64,000 nt of DNA from Sporomusa ovata DSM 2662 (lineage in GTDB: Bacteria > Bacillota > Negativicutes > Sporomusales > Sporomusaceae): NCBI RefSeq assembly GCF_000445445.1, contig NZ_ASXP01000002.1, positions 434,001 to 498,000 of the forward strand. Direction: 5' to 3'. Position numbers and translations under genes: made by a program. Shown in pieces: positions 43,713-52,463 of this stretch (within the stretch, counting starts at the first letter, position 1; the number at the start of each line of letters is the position of its first letter). The notes beneath the pieces were generated by a model. The model saw nothing but the letters and a program-made list of their open reading frames with translations, searched no databases and was not told the DNA's origin.

Positions 43713-44238
43713 ATGGTCATATTATCACGTTACGAGATACATTTCAATATTAATACGCATATTTTTAGTTTCAAGTAAGATTCTTTCCGTTTGTCCTCAT
43801 TGTAGCACTCCTCTTTCTTGTCATGACCACAGAGTCCGTTACGTGAAGCTTCGTTGCGGCATTCGTGTGGCTCTTGCAGTGCCTCGTGGGTATTGTGCTA
43901 AATGTCAGCGGCTGCATACCGAACTGCCGAGTTTCGTAAGGCCATATAAACATTATGAAGCTTCGGTTATGCAAGATGTCGTTGATGATAAATCGCTCAT
44001 GACTTGCCCCGCTGATGACTCAACCATACGCAGATGGAAAGCTGAATTTTCGGCTTCAGCACCATATATAGAAACTTTGCTTCATGCCGCATGTGCGAAA
44101 AAAGTTCCTCTGTTTGGTGAACCCCTGCTTGCAATCCTTCGCCGAAAGATTCGCCGTTGGTCCATTCTTGTCACGCCATTGCTCTGCGCTAGCGATTTCT
44201 ATCCTGCCACCCAGTTTGCCTTGGTGCCGCCGGGGTAA
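43713..44238 (+). pseudogene. DUF6431 zinc-finger transposon protein, frameshifted near its start
   Basis: From 43713 the frame gives VILSRYEIHFNINTH then stops. The other frame continues VCPHCSTPLSCHDHR, GYCAKCQRLHTELPSFV and on to 44238. This is the DUF6431 layout: short N-terminus, zinc-finger CxxC pairs and a helix-rich tail. DUF6431 genes precede DDE/ExeA transposase pairs in Firmicutes. The switch at about 43770-43780 is either a mutation or a natural ribosomal frameshift. Confidence 0.65.
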
Positions 44239-44277
44239 GGGTATATACTCTCTTTTAAAAGAAGGGAGTTGTTATCT

Positions 44278-45624
44278 GTGATAAAATCAGCAGAAGAAAT
44301 CGCCGCAAAGCGTTTTGAAATCATCAGTTCTTTGCTTGATGCGGCACTCGATCCGTCCTTACTCATTAGCAAGAAGAAAGAGGTTGCCTGGCATACTGGC
44401 AAATCGTATCGCACCATTGGGCGATGGCTAACGGCTTATCAAGCGGACGGTTTTGAGGGTTTGAAACCCAAGACAACCGTTCCCAAAACAGCTTTTGCAC
44501 TGCCGGAAGGTTATGCAGATATTGTTGAGGCTGCGATTACGCTTCGGCGGGAATGTCCGTCCCGGAGTGTGCGGGACATCATCCAAATCCTTGAGCTTGA
44601 AGGCGTTGTTCCAAAGGATACCATTAGCCGCAGCACCTTGCAGCGTCATTTGCAAAAAGCAGGATTTGGTATGCGGCAAATTCGTATGTATTCCAAAACA
44701 AGCCCGGCAGCTCGCCGTTTTGCCAAGCCGCATCGCGGTATGCTTTACCAAGGGGATATCAAGTATGGACCATATTTGCCAATTGGCAAGGATGATGCCA
44801 AAAAGCAGGTTTACCTTGCTGCTTGGATTGACGATGCCACACGTTTCATTGTTAGTGCGAAGTTCTATGAAAACCAGAAGCTCGACATCATTGAAGATAC
44901 GCTCAGAGACGCCATCTTAACACACGGATTGCCGGATGCTGTCTATGTGGATAATGGTAAACAATATCGCAGCAACTGGCTGACCAAGGCATGCGCAAAA
45001 CTTGGCATTAAGCTTCTTCATGCGCGGCCGTACCATCCCGAAGGGAAAGGTAAAATTGAAAGGTTCAATCGCCGCTTGGATTCTTTTCTTGCTGAGGCTT
45101 CCTTACAAAAACCGCAAAGCCTGGAAGAACTCAATCATTACCTTGATTTGTGGATACAGGAAAAGTACCATAAGGATCCACATGCCGGACTTGACGGAGT
45201 ATCACCGGAAATTGCTTACCTAACCGATAAAAAGGCGCTTAGATTTCCAGACATCGAAGCTTGCCGTGAGGCATTTTTGCATACGGAGGAACGTGAGGTA
45301 GACAAAACCGGCTGTATCAGCTTCAATGGCAGTAAATATGAAGTGAGCATGAAACTGATTGGCCGCAAGGTCGAAGTCCTCTATGATCCTACCTGGCAGG
45401 ACGAATTAGAAATTCATCATACCGATTTTCCCGCGTTTAAAGCCAAACGGCTGCAAATTGGAGAAAACTGCCGGCAAGTGGAATTGTTTCCTGAAACACT
45501 AGAAAAGGTAACCGCCCAGAGTTCACGCATGCTGGAGGGATTAAAAAACAAATCAGTACAGCCTAAAGCCACCATTGCGACAAGCTTTAGCAGCATGGCA
45601 AAGGGACTAACGCCAAATGTATAA
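44278..45624 (+). CDS. DDE (IS481/Mu-like) transposase
   Basis: 448 aa from a GTG at 44278 (AAGGGAG upstream). N-terminal HTH domains (HTGKSYRTIGRWLTAY, STLQRHLQKAGFGMRQ), then an rve integrase core: YQGDIKYGPYLP (first Asp), VYVDNGKQY (second Asp), PEGKGKIERFNRRLD (Glu), and a Mu-type C-terminal beta barrel. It overlaps the start of the ExeA-like ATPase gene by 8 nt, so they are translated together. Confidence 0.9.
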   Translation: MIKSAEEIAAKRFEIISSLLDAALDPSLLISKKKEVAWHTGKSYRTIGRWLTAYQADGFEGLKPKTTVPKTAFALPEGYADIVEAAITLRRECPSRSVRDIIQILELEGVVPKDTISRSTLQRHLQKAGFGMRQIRMYSKTSPAARRFAKPHRGMLYQGDIKYGPYLPIGKDDAKKQVYLAAWIDDATRFIVSAKFYENQKLDIIEDTLRDAILTHGLPDAVYVDNGKQYRSNWLTKACAKLGIKLLHARPYHPEGKGKIERFNRRLDSFLAEASLQKPQSLEELNHYLDLWIQEKYHKDPHAGLDGVSPEIAYLTDKKALRFPDIEACREAFLHTEEREVDKTGCISFNGSKYEVSMKLIGRKVEVLYDPTWQDELEIHHTDFPAFKAKRLQIGENCRQVELFPETLEKVTAQSSRMLEGLKNKSVQPKATIATSFSSMAKGLTPNV

Positions 45625-46417
45625 AGCATTCTTTTCCATGAAGCATACGCCCTTTACCAACAGCATTCCGGTAGACAGCCTATATATGTCAGATGCTGTG
45701 AATGAAAGCCTTGGCAGGCTTTGTTACGCTGCGGAAAATCAACTGTTTGCCGTGGTTACTGCCGAGGTTGGATGTGGAAAAACAACGCTGATCCGAAGGC
45801 TTTCGAAAAGCTTGGACCCGGAAGAATATCTTGTGCTCTATCTTTCTGATTCACAGCTGACACCGCGCTGGTTTTATAACGGACTTCTACAGCAGCTTGG
45901 CGCCGAGGGAAAATTCTATCGTGGTGACGCGAAACTTAGCCTGCATCGACAGCTTGAATACATGCGTGAGGTCAAGCACAAGAAAGTTCTCACCATCGTG
46001 GATGAGGCACATCTTTTAAAACGTGAAACCCTGGAAGAAATCCGGTTCATGTTAAATTACCAAATGGATTCGCAAAATCCAATGGCGCTTATCCTCGCAG
46101 GTCAGAATGAATTGTGGGATAAGCTGAATCTACAGGTTTATGCCGCTGTTCGCCAAAGAATCGATTTAAAATGCAATCTGCCGTTCCTTGATCGTTCGCA
46201 AACAGAAGGCTACATCAAAGCGCATCTTGTTTATGCCGATGGGCAGCAGGACATCTTTACAGATAAAGCCATTGATGAAATCTACAAATATTCATCCGGC
46301 GCGTTTCGTGCCGTTAACAAAGTCTGTATGCACAGCTTACTGAGTGCGGCGCAACGAAACAAAAAGCTTATTGATGAGCATTTGATTCATCTCGTCATTG
46401 AGAGTGAACTTCCATAA
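45617..46417 (+). CDS. ExeA-like AAA ATPase, transposition partner
   Basis: 266 aa. TAEVGCGKTTLIRRL (Walker A), KVLTIVDEAHLLK (Walker B), ILAGQNEL (sensor 1), AVRQRIDLKC (arginine finger). Opens with AFFSMKHTPFTNSI, the usual start of ExeA/TniB-type proteins. It is the target-selection or activation ATPase for the DDE transposase upstream, like MuB, TniB or IstB in other systems. It ends near the right inverted repeat. Confidence 0.9.
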   Translation: MYKAFFSMKHTPFTNSIPVDSLYMSDAVNESLGRLCYAAENQLFAVVTAEVGCGKTTLIRRLSKSLDPEEYLVLYLSDSQLTPRWFYNGLLQQLGAEGKFYRGDAKLSLHRQLEYMREVKHKKVLTIVDEAHLLKRETLEEIRFMLNYQMDSQNPMALILAGQNELWDKLNLQVYAAVRQRIDLKCNLPFLDRSQTEGYIKAHLVYADGQQDIFTDKAIDEIYKYSSGAFRAVNKVCMHSLLSAAQRNKKLIDEHLIHLVIESELP

Positions 46418-46468
46418 CGACCTAAAAATTGGTATCTGCCGAGAGATGCCAATTTTTAGATCGTTATG
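46413..46468. repeat. 20-bp inverted repeat at the transposon right end
   Basis: CATAACGACCTAAAAATTGG and CCAATTTTTAGATCGTTATG (one mismatch) around a 16-nt loop. Could be a terminator, a transposase binding site, or both. Confidence 0.65.
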
Positions 46469-46669
46469 CGGCAAAAATGCCGGGCAGATTTTGGCACATG
46501 TCGCGAGCAAGGCAAGGACAAAAATAGCGAGCAGCTACACTAATTGGCGTATTTTGGGGCCAATTATCTTTTTATTAAGCATATATATTAAGATCCTTTC
46601 ATATGTAAAAACCATTTTGACTACTGTAACAACCCAATAAATTCGCACATTTCGCTAATTTTTCTATAG

Positions 46670-46990
46670 TTGAATATTCTTGTGCGGCGGAGCCGCCAGT
46701 CCGGTGTGACGAGAGCCACCCTTCCGGACTAACGGAGCCACCGCTGATAATTTAGTTATGTATTTCTCAGAATGGTGTCCCTGTTGACTGCCATACATCT
46801 CCTGGAGGCATTCAGTCAAGGGCGAGCGCATTTTGCTCGGCGAAGCGTACCCTTGGGTTAATGCTGGAAGGTGTTACAATATCCGAACAGGGAATCATTT
46901 TACAAAATTAAACTTAATAGCGGTATTGTAAACGCACCAAAAGACTGGCTCTCATCCGCCGGAAGGGTGGCTCCCACTGGCCGGACAGGT
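46670..46990. repeat. IS21-like end region with multiple repeats
   Basis: Begins TTGAATATT..TGTGCGGC, like 39317. Holds CGGAGCC(G/A)CC direct repeats and a perfect 15-bp inverted pair GAGCCACCCTTCCGG (46713-46727) / CCGGAAGGGTGGCTC (46959-46973), 231 bp apart. No open reading frame. 46469-46669 and 46991-47207 show no supported gene. Confidence 0.5.
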
Positions 46991-47207
46991 GGCGTAAAGT
47001 GCTCCGGAATACTCAATAGTCAAACATTTTGAATTCACATCACACCTTCATCTAACGTCTAATCTCATGATTTCCTTTTTATAATGTCTTTTATCTACAT
47101 CAAAAATTAGCTCTTTCACAATTATAATTCCTATAAAAAAGAAAAACTCCTGCCAAATTAATACATAACGGTGCAAGAGTTTCCAATATATTTACAATTT
47201 TCAATTA

Positions 47208-47300
47208 TACTGAATCCCTAAATACACATTATTAGCTTCCCGACTATACGTAATCTTGTCAACAATACGCTGTAGCAAGTTATTTCGTTTCTGCGAAGTA
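47208..47300 (-). pseudogene. Serine-recombinase-like C-terminal relic
   Basis: On the minus strand about 30 codons read QKRNNLLQRIVDKITYSREANN, then YLGIQYN and a stop. This is like the last helix and strand of large serine recombinases of Firmicutes. Only the tail survives. Confidence 0.35.
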
Positions 47301-47332
47301 AACACGGGGACAGGAAGTAAACACGGGGACAG
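47295..47332 (+). repeat. 19-bp tandem duplication
   Basis: GAAGTAAACACGGGGACAG twice in direct succession, identical. CGGGGACAG/CCGTCCCC (the latter at about 47452) occurs often at ends of IS200/RAYT-type elements. Confidence 0.6.
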
Positions 47333-47790
47333 GGATATCGTTTCATTATTTGACATTGGAAGGGGACATTTCCTTTTCTAATCAAGTAGCCAGTCAGCCA
47401 AATAGGGACTGTACTGTTGCGTCAGCCTATTATTTCACGGAATCATAAGTACCGTCCCCACGATCATGAAGTAACTTCTAACTTGGACGAAGAAAAGATT
47501 AAACTGAATGTTTCCTTAAAAACTGATTAGAGCGACACGCCTTGAAGGAGTACAGGGAAATAGGTAACTTCTTGCAGCAATATTAACACCCTTGTGAATG
47601 TTTGGCTTATAGAAAGGATAATTTGGAACGTGGTAGTCGTTTGCGGCCTTTTGGGATCTGCGGATAATTTTGTGTAAATAGAAATTCCTTACAGCAAGAA
47701 ATAGTGGCTTTTTACAAAAGCAAAGTTACTCATTGCACCTTGATGAATCTTCTCCCTGGGCGAGATGGAAGTATGCGCGCGATAGCGGGG

Positions 47791-49288
47791 AGTGTTTCGC
47801 AAACTGTGTAAATGGAATAATCATCCAGATTATTGGGTAAGCTAACTCATGCTTTTACTCATATGCAGGATAGGGCAACGCAGAGGTGCGACCCGAGCGG
47901 CGTATGAGGTTAGGCGAGGCGGCGATGCTCACGAGAGCGTCGCCTTTCTGGTAGCCGCCTTGGAAAACAAAAGCGATAAACCTCGGGGGTTCGGGGGCTG
48001 AGCCCCCGTGATTAAGCACTAAGTGATCGCTGGAACCTGCCATCGAAAAATATCATGAGTTGCCCTATTATAATTCCCCAATCACGAACTGGCATACTCC
48101 ACTTTTTGGTAATTTCTTGTATCGACAGGAAAACTGACTTTCTGACAGCATCATCGGTAGGGTAGATCGTCTTGGTCTTGGTATATTTGCGCAGCATCCG
48201 ATGAAACCCCTCCACTGCATTGGTGGTATAAATGAGCCGCCGAACTTCTTCTGGATACTTAAAATAGGTGGAAAGCTCTGTCCAATTTGCCTCCCAGGAC
48301 TTTACAATCTGAGGATATTTCTTGCCCCATTTCTCGCCAAATTCCTCTAACCGGTACTCGGCATCATCTAAAGATAACGCTCCATAGACAAGCTTCAGAT
48401 CGGCCATAACCGCCTTAATGTCCTTGTACGGCACATATTTTGTGGAGTTGCGGATTTGATGAATGACACAAAGCTGCTGCTCTGTTTTTGGGAAAACCGT
48501 GGCTATCGCATCCGAAAAACCGCTCAAATTGTCCCGGCAGGCTATCAAAATGTCCTGCACGCCCCGATTTTTCAACTCATTACAGATGGTCAGCCAGAAA
48601 GAGGCGCTCTCGTTTTCCGACATCCATATGCCCAGGATCTCTTTTCTGCCATCCATGTTGATACCTAACACCGAATAGACACACTTGTTGATAATTTTGG
48701 CATCTTTTCGTACTTTGAACACGATGCCATCCAAAAATACGATAGGGTAGAGGCCATCCAAGGGTCTGACCTGCCATTCCTGTACCGCTGGCATGATTTT
48801 GTCGGTGATCCGGCTGATAAGACTGGCCGACGCTTCTACTCCGTAGATGTCACGCAGATGGTCTTCAATGTCACGGTTCGACATCCCTTTCGCATACATA
48901 GCGATAATTCGGCCTTCTAAATCCTCCGATTTTGTCTGTCGTTTCTCTACCACTTGAGGGGCAAATGTGCCGTTTCGGTCTCGAGGGACACGTAATTCAG
49001 TTTCACCAAGCTCGGTTTGTAGGGTCTTTTTCCCATAGCCGTTCCGGCTGTTTCCACTGTTATTCCCCGACAAATCATGTTTTTGGTAACCAAGGTGTTC
49101 GTCCATCTCTGCTTCAAGCATCTCTTCAAGCGTACTTTTAAACAGCGATTTAAGCAGCTTGTGAACATCCTCCATGTTTGTACATTGCTTGGATAACAGG
49201 CCTACTAATTCTTGTTCGCGTTCGTGCATATTGTAACATCTCCTTTATGGGGATTATTACCATTTACACACTTCCTTAAACAGTCTCG
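47791..49288 (-). mobile_element. IS256-family element (inner)
   Basis: Ends carry inverted repeats with a shared TGTGTAAATGG core (plus strand about 47805-47815; minus strand 49257-49270). About 20 of 28 terminal positions match. Flanks TAGCGGGG and CACCGGGG agree at 6 of 8 positions, so a target duplication is only weakly supported. Confidence 0.7.
48012..49229 (-). CDS. IS256-family transposase (inner element)
   Basis: 405 aa, AAAGGAGATGTTACAAT before the ATG. LLKSLFKSTLEEMLEAEMDEHLGY, PRDRNGTFAPQ, FLDGIVFKVRKD (first Asp region), CRDNLSGFSDAIATVFPKTEQQLCVIHQIRNS (second Asp, with C/D-H signature), and NAVEGFHRMLRK (Glu) give the intact DDE triad of IS256. Ends naturally at FFDGRF..SLSA. 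Probably still functional. Confidence 0.95.
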   Translation of the reverse strand: MHEREQELVGLLSKQCTNMEDVHKLLKSLFKSTLEEMLEAEMDEHLGYQKHDLSGNNSGNSRNGYGKKTLQTELGETELRVPRDRNGTFAPQVVEKRQTKSEDLEGRIIAMYAKGMSNRDIEDHLRDIYGVEASASLISRITDKIMPAVQEWQVRPLDGLYPIVFLDGIVFKVRKDAKIINKCVYSVLGINMDGRKEILGIWMSENESASFWLTICNELKNRGVQDILIACRDNLSGFSDAIATVFPKTEQQLCVIHQIRNSTKYVPYKDIKAVMADLKLVYGALSLDDAEYRLEEFGEKWGKKYPQIVKSWEANWTELSTYFKYPEEVRRLIYTTNAVEGFHRMLRKYTKTKTIYPTDDAVRKSVFLSIQEITKKWSMPVRDWGIIIGQLMIFFDGRFQRSLSA

Positions 49289-49317
49289 CACCGGGGAATC
49301 ATATTTTACTGGAGCAA

Positions 49318-50475
49318 TCAGCCTGCATACCGATCTTCAAACAATAATGCTAAATGATTTAAAACCATATCCCAATCGCGATACCGTTGAGTCCATTTTT
49401 TGACAATATTATTCGACGCTAAATACAACATTTTGCGCAGAGAATCATCGTTAGGAAAAACAGCTTTTGTTTTAGTTACTTTTCGGAATTGCCTATGCAA
49501 TCCTTCAATAATATTCGTCGTATATATTATTTTCCGAATACTGGGAGGATATGCATAAAAGGTAGACAAAATATCCCAATTATCTTCCCAGCTTTTTATG
49601 GCAGCCGGATATTTATCACCCCATTTCTCTTTAAAGCTTAGTAGTTTCTCTAACGCTGCTTCTTCCGTTACTGCCGTATAAACTTCTTTCAAATCTGCGG
49701 TAAATACCTTCGCATGTTTGTAGTTGACATACCGCATACTTGCACGGATTTGATAAATGATACAGCGTTGTATTCCAGCTTTGGGATAGGCGGCTCCGAT
49801 TGCTTCCCGGAAACCATTGAGCCCATCAACACAAAATAGGTAAACATCTTGTACGCCGCGGCTTTTCAGCTCGTTTAGTACACTAAGCCAAAATTTGCTG
49901 CTTTCTGCGTTTTCTCCAATCCATATACCCAATATTTCCTTATAGCCTTCTAGATTTATTCCCAATACTACATAGGCTGCTTTCGTAATAATCTGGTGAT
50001 TTTCACGGATTTTATAGTGTATGGCATCTAGAAAAACGAACGGATATACTGCTTCTAGTGGTCGATTTTGCCATTCAGTAACTTGAGGCATGATTTTTTC
50101 GCTTATTTTACTTACCAGTTCTGGTGAGATTTCTACATCATATAAGCTCTTTATCTGTTCTGATATATCCCGAATACTTAGTCCGGCGGCATATAGAGAT
50201 AATATTTTTTCTTCCATACCATCAACATTCCGGCTGTATTTACCAATGATCTGTGGTTCATATTCACCGTTTCGATCACGGGGAATCGTAATCTCTACTT
50301 CACCTAGTTGCGTTTTTACTTTCTTTTTCGAATAACCATTCCGATAATTTTTCGACACACCTGATTCGACATCATCCGACCGACGTTCCTGTTTTACGTA
50401 ACCCAGTTCAGTTTCTAATTCTGCTTCCATTATTTCTTGGAGTACATCTCTGAACATGTCTTTTATCGCGTTCAT
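49318..50475 (-). CDS. IS256-family transposase (outer element), 5' end damaged
   Basis: 385 aa as read from 50475. Same family as the inner copy (FLDAIHYKIREN, CVDGLNGFREAI, YQIRASMRY, NIIEGLHRQFRK) but only distantly similar. The true start appears to be the ATG at 50547, with AAAGGAAG upstream and ATIPKEAIKELIKE, but codon 16 is TAA (50500-50502). That nonsense change removes the N-terminus unless translation restarts at 50475. Likely inactive. Confidence 0.85.
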   Translation of the reverse strand: MNAIKDMFRDVLQEIMEAELETELGYVKQERRSDDVESGVSKNYRNGYSKKKVKTQLGEVEITIPRDRNGEYEPQIIGKYSRNVDGMEEKILSLYAAGLSIRDISEQIKSLYDVEISPELVSKISEKIMPQVTEWQNRPLEAVYPFVFLDAIHYKIRENHQIITKAAYVVLGINLEGYKEILGIWIGENAESSKFWLSVLNELKSRGVQDVYLFCVDGLNGFREAIGAAYPKAGIQRCIIYQIRASMRYVNYKHAKVFTADLKEVYTAVTEEAALEKLLSFKEKWGDKYPAAIKSWEDNWDILSTFYAYPPSIRKIIYTTNIIEGLHRQFRKVTKTKAVFPNDDSLRKMLYLASNNIVKKWTQRYRDWDMVLNHLALLFEDRYAG

Positions 50476-50852
50476 GACTTCCGTGGTATTGTTGAATTTT
50501 TACTCTTTAATTAACTCTTTGATAGCTTCCTTTGGTATTGTTGCCATAAAAAATCTTCCTTTCTGACTTAAATAGTTTCATTCCTATTCTTGCCAGTAAG
50601 GAAGATTTTTCAAACCTATTTACACAAAATTTTCTGTGCCCTCCCTTTTGCAATAAAGTGTGTCCATGACTACATACTCCCTACTCATTTTTCTTTACAT
50701 TACTCGATACTTGTTTCATCTTCTAGAGACTTTACATATTTTTCGTGAATTGTTACAACCCGTGTCTTTCCTCGTTTTTATCACCCTAATTTTTCCAATA
50801 TTATGCCCGGTATTAGCAGAAGTTTCAAAGGATATAAACTGAATTTTCTGAT

Positions 50853-51716
50853 TTAGCATTCATATAGTTTCACAATATCCATTTCAATGTTAGTTGCATA
50901 TTCATCTAGATTAAAATCATTCGTATCACCGCCAAAAGGATCTTCGATTTCTATTCCAATTTCTTCAATTCCGACAAATGCAAAAGTAATAAAGGCACAT
51001 GCTATGATCGAAGCCCCTCCCATGCTATCTACTAAAGCTACAGGTAGTGTTATACAAAATAGTACTAATAAGCTTTTAATATGAATATGGTATGGGAATG
51101 GAATAGGAGTATTTTTTATTCTTTCACAAATTCCTACAGTTTTAATTAATATATTAAATAACGAATCAATGTGTACAAACAAAATATTATCAAGATCGCC
51201 GCAATTTACTTGTTCGACAAGATTTTTTTTGTATATCAAAATTAAAGAAAGCGGTTGATTATCTGAGTCACGCAATAATAATATTTCATTTATGTCTAGA
51301 TATTCCTTATTGTTATTTAGGAAATCTATTTTTCGCATCTGCAGCCTATTGTTTACAGCAAACATAAACAACTTTAGTAGTATTACCCATTTCTTCTTTT
51401 TATCCGCGTCTTTCGTTGTATTCACTATTAAGGTTGTTAGCGAGCGTAAAGTTATGCTAATTTCGCCTATTGCTTTTCGCCCTTCCCAATAGCGATCATA
51501 AGCCGTATTAGTACGGAAAACAAGTAAAAGCCCTAACGCACCTCCGACAATAGCCCATGGAGTTGTACTAAATTTAATTTCAAACCAACATAAATCAATC
51601 CCCACGACTATCGTTGCAATTATCGAATACAGTATAGAGTGGTAAAGTGCATGTCTAATTAGTGAGCCTCTTTTAAAAATCATTTGTATACCTAACTTAT
51701 TATTATATTTTATCAA
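50853..51716 (-). CDS. Bestrophin-family anion channel
   Basis: 287 aa. NTAYDRYWEGRKAIGEI near residue 70, RIKNTPIPFPYHIHIKSLL (neck and gate region) and EIGIEIEDPFGGDTNDF at the C-terminus are the bestrophin/YneE signature. Four membrane spans expected. Bacterial homologues form pentameric chloride or cation channels in the inner membrane. No partner genes; flanked by IS and decayed DNA. The region 50646-50852 has no supported gene. Confidence 0.9.
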   Translation of the reverse strand: MIKYNNKLGIQMIFKRGSLIRHALYHSILYSIIATIVVGIDLCWFEIKFSTTPWAIVGGALGLLLVFRTNTAYDRYWEGRKAIGEISITLRSLTTLIVNTTKDADKKKKWVILLKLFMFAVNNRLQMRKIDFLNNNKEYLDINEILLLRDSDNQPLSLILIYKKNLVEQVNCGDLDNILFVHIDSLFNILIKTVGICERIKNTPIPFPYHIHIKSLLVLFCITLPVALVDSMGGASIIACAFITFAFVGIEEIGIEIEDPFGGDTNDFNLDEYATNIEMDIVKLYEC

Positions 51717-51807
51717 AATTACATACCTACCCCCATTTTATCTTTAAAAAGCAAGTAAAAATATCTTAATATTACATAAATAATATAATTAAGTATCACC
51801 AGTCAGG

Positions 51808-51923
51808 ACCACCCGTATAACGGGTGGCTTGATTACGCCCTATAAGGGCAGAATACTAGCTGAGTCTCAAGACTCACTGAACAATCCATCTTTTGCATAC
51901 CTGCCCTACCGCTCTTAAAAGAG
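51808..51923. repeat. Array of four small perfect hairpins
   Basis: CCACCCG-TATAA-CGGGTGG (51808-51826), GCCCT-ATA-AGGGC (51836-51848), GAGTCT-CA-AGACTC (51861-51874) and GCTCTT-AA-AAGAGC (51910-51923). Such hairpin ends are typical of IS200/IS605-group elements. No TnpA or TnpB gene is recognisable nearby. Confidence 0.55.
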
Positions 51924-52003
51924 CAAATTCACTGGCAGTTGGAACAAGTGGCTAGAATTTGCTTTTTCCCCTTGATACAATTTCTTATTTCACACCGCGA
52001 CTT

Positions 52004-52137
52004 TATTCTTGTAATCTTGCATATATTGTTGCCGCGTTTTGAAATACATTCTAATTCTAGGTCTTAACCCTTTTCTGCATAGCTTACGCAAGAAGGTAAC
52101 CATTTGCACTTGCATTGCAGCCAGTTTATTTTTCAAA
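52004..52137 (-). pseudogene. Unidentified basic peptide relic
   Basis: On the minus strand about 44 codons: KNKLAAMQVQMVTFLRKLC, then RMYFKTRQQYMQDYKNKVAV and a stop. Very basic and helix-like; may be the tail of a lost transposon protein. Most of 51924-52460 has no other supported content. Confidence 0.25.
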
Positions 52138-52272
52138 CTTAGAATACTACTTACCTTGGGTACGCTGCCCGCCCCTGTCCCGAATTCTTATTCCCTTGAT
52201 TCCCACTGACTCATAACTGGGTTTTCTTAAATAGTCAACAAAGTCAGTGCTTTACAGGATTTTAGTGCAGTA

Positions 52273-52318
52273 AATGCATAGTTACGAGCCATCAACACAT
52301 AACTATGCATTTTTCTAG
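52273..52318 (+). terminator. Terminator-like hairpin
   Basis: Perfect 12-bp arms AATGCATAGTTA/TAACTATGCATT, 15-nt loop, TTTTTC on the plus side. Confidence 0.6.
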
Positions 52319-52463
52319 TAATGACGCGGGTTTGAACCCACCTCGTTATGTATTTCTGGAAATCCAGATTATTAGCAACATAGCCTTTCTTTATCAATTT
52401 TTCGATAAAGTAAAAGCTATGTCTCAAACATAAAAACTTACAAGACTATTTATATCAGTACAA

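Larger units (their letters stand above)
43605..46468 (+). mobile_element. DUF6431 / DDE transposase / ExeA-like ATPase transposon
   Basis: Three genes in one direction (43713-46417) form a transposon of the DDE-plus-AAA type. Candidate ends share an ATTTTTAGGT-containing box: ATTTTTTAGGTGTATAATGC at about 43609 and a 20-bp inverted repeat at 46413-46468 (CATAACGACCTAAAAATTGG and its mirror). A hairpin with AACCACGG/CCGTGGTT arms is at 43661-43697. No target duplication was established. Inserted just upstream of the SIR2 promoter. Confidence 0.6.
47654..50643 (-). mobile_element. IS256-family element (outer), interrupted by a second IS256
   Basis: Terminal repeats at 47654-47683 and about 50612-50643 share an exact ATTTTGTGTAAATAG core in inverted orientation. 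CCTTTTG is present on both outer sides (47647-47653 and 50644-50650), consistent with a target duplication of 7-8 bp. Its transposase is at 49318-50475. A second IS256 (47791-49288) sits in its 3' non-coding part. Confidence 0.7.

Noticed and set aside
47855..48011. GC-rich segment after the inner IS256 transposase that might be a separate gene
   Set aside because: It lies inside the IS, reads as non-coding with hairpins (for example GGGGGCT/AGCCCCC), and the 62-codon frame has no ribosome site.
50660..50842. Plus-strand hydrophobic open frame of 60 codons
   Set aside because: No ribosome site, no family likeness, and lies in AT-rich DNA between an IS end and the bestrophin gene.
52316..52372. 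tRNA-like T-arm (GTGGG-TTCAAAC-CCCGC on the minus strand) that might be another att site
   Set aside because: No CCA end, no acceptor pairing, and the putative anticodon stem has only a 4-nt loop. No match to the tRNA-Gly fragments.
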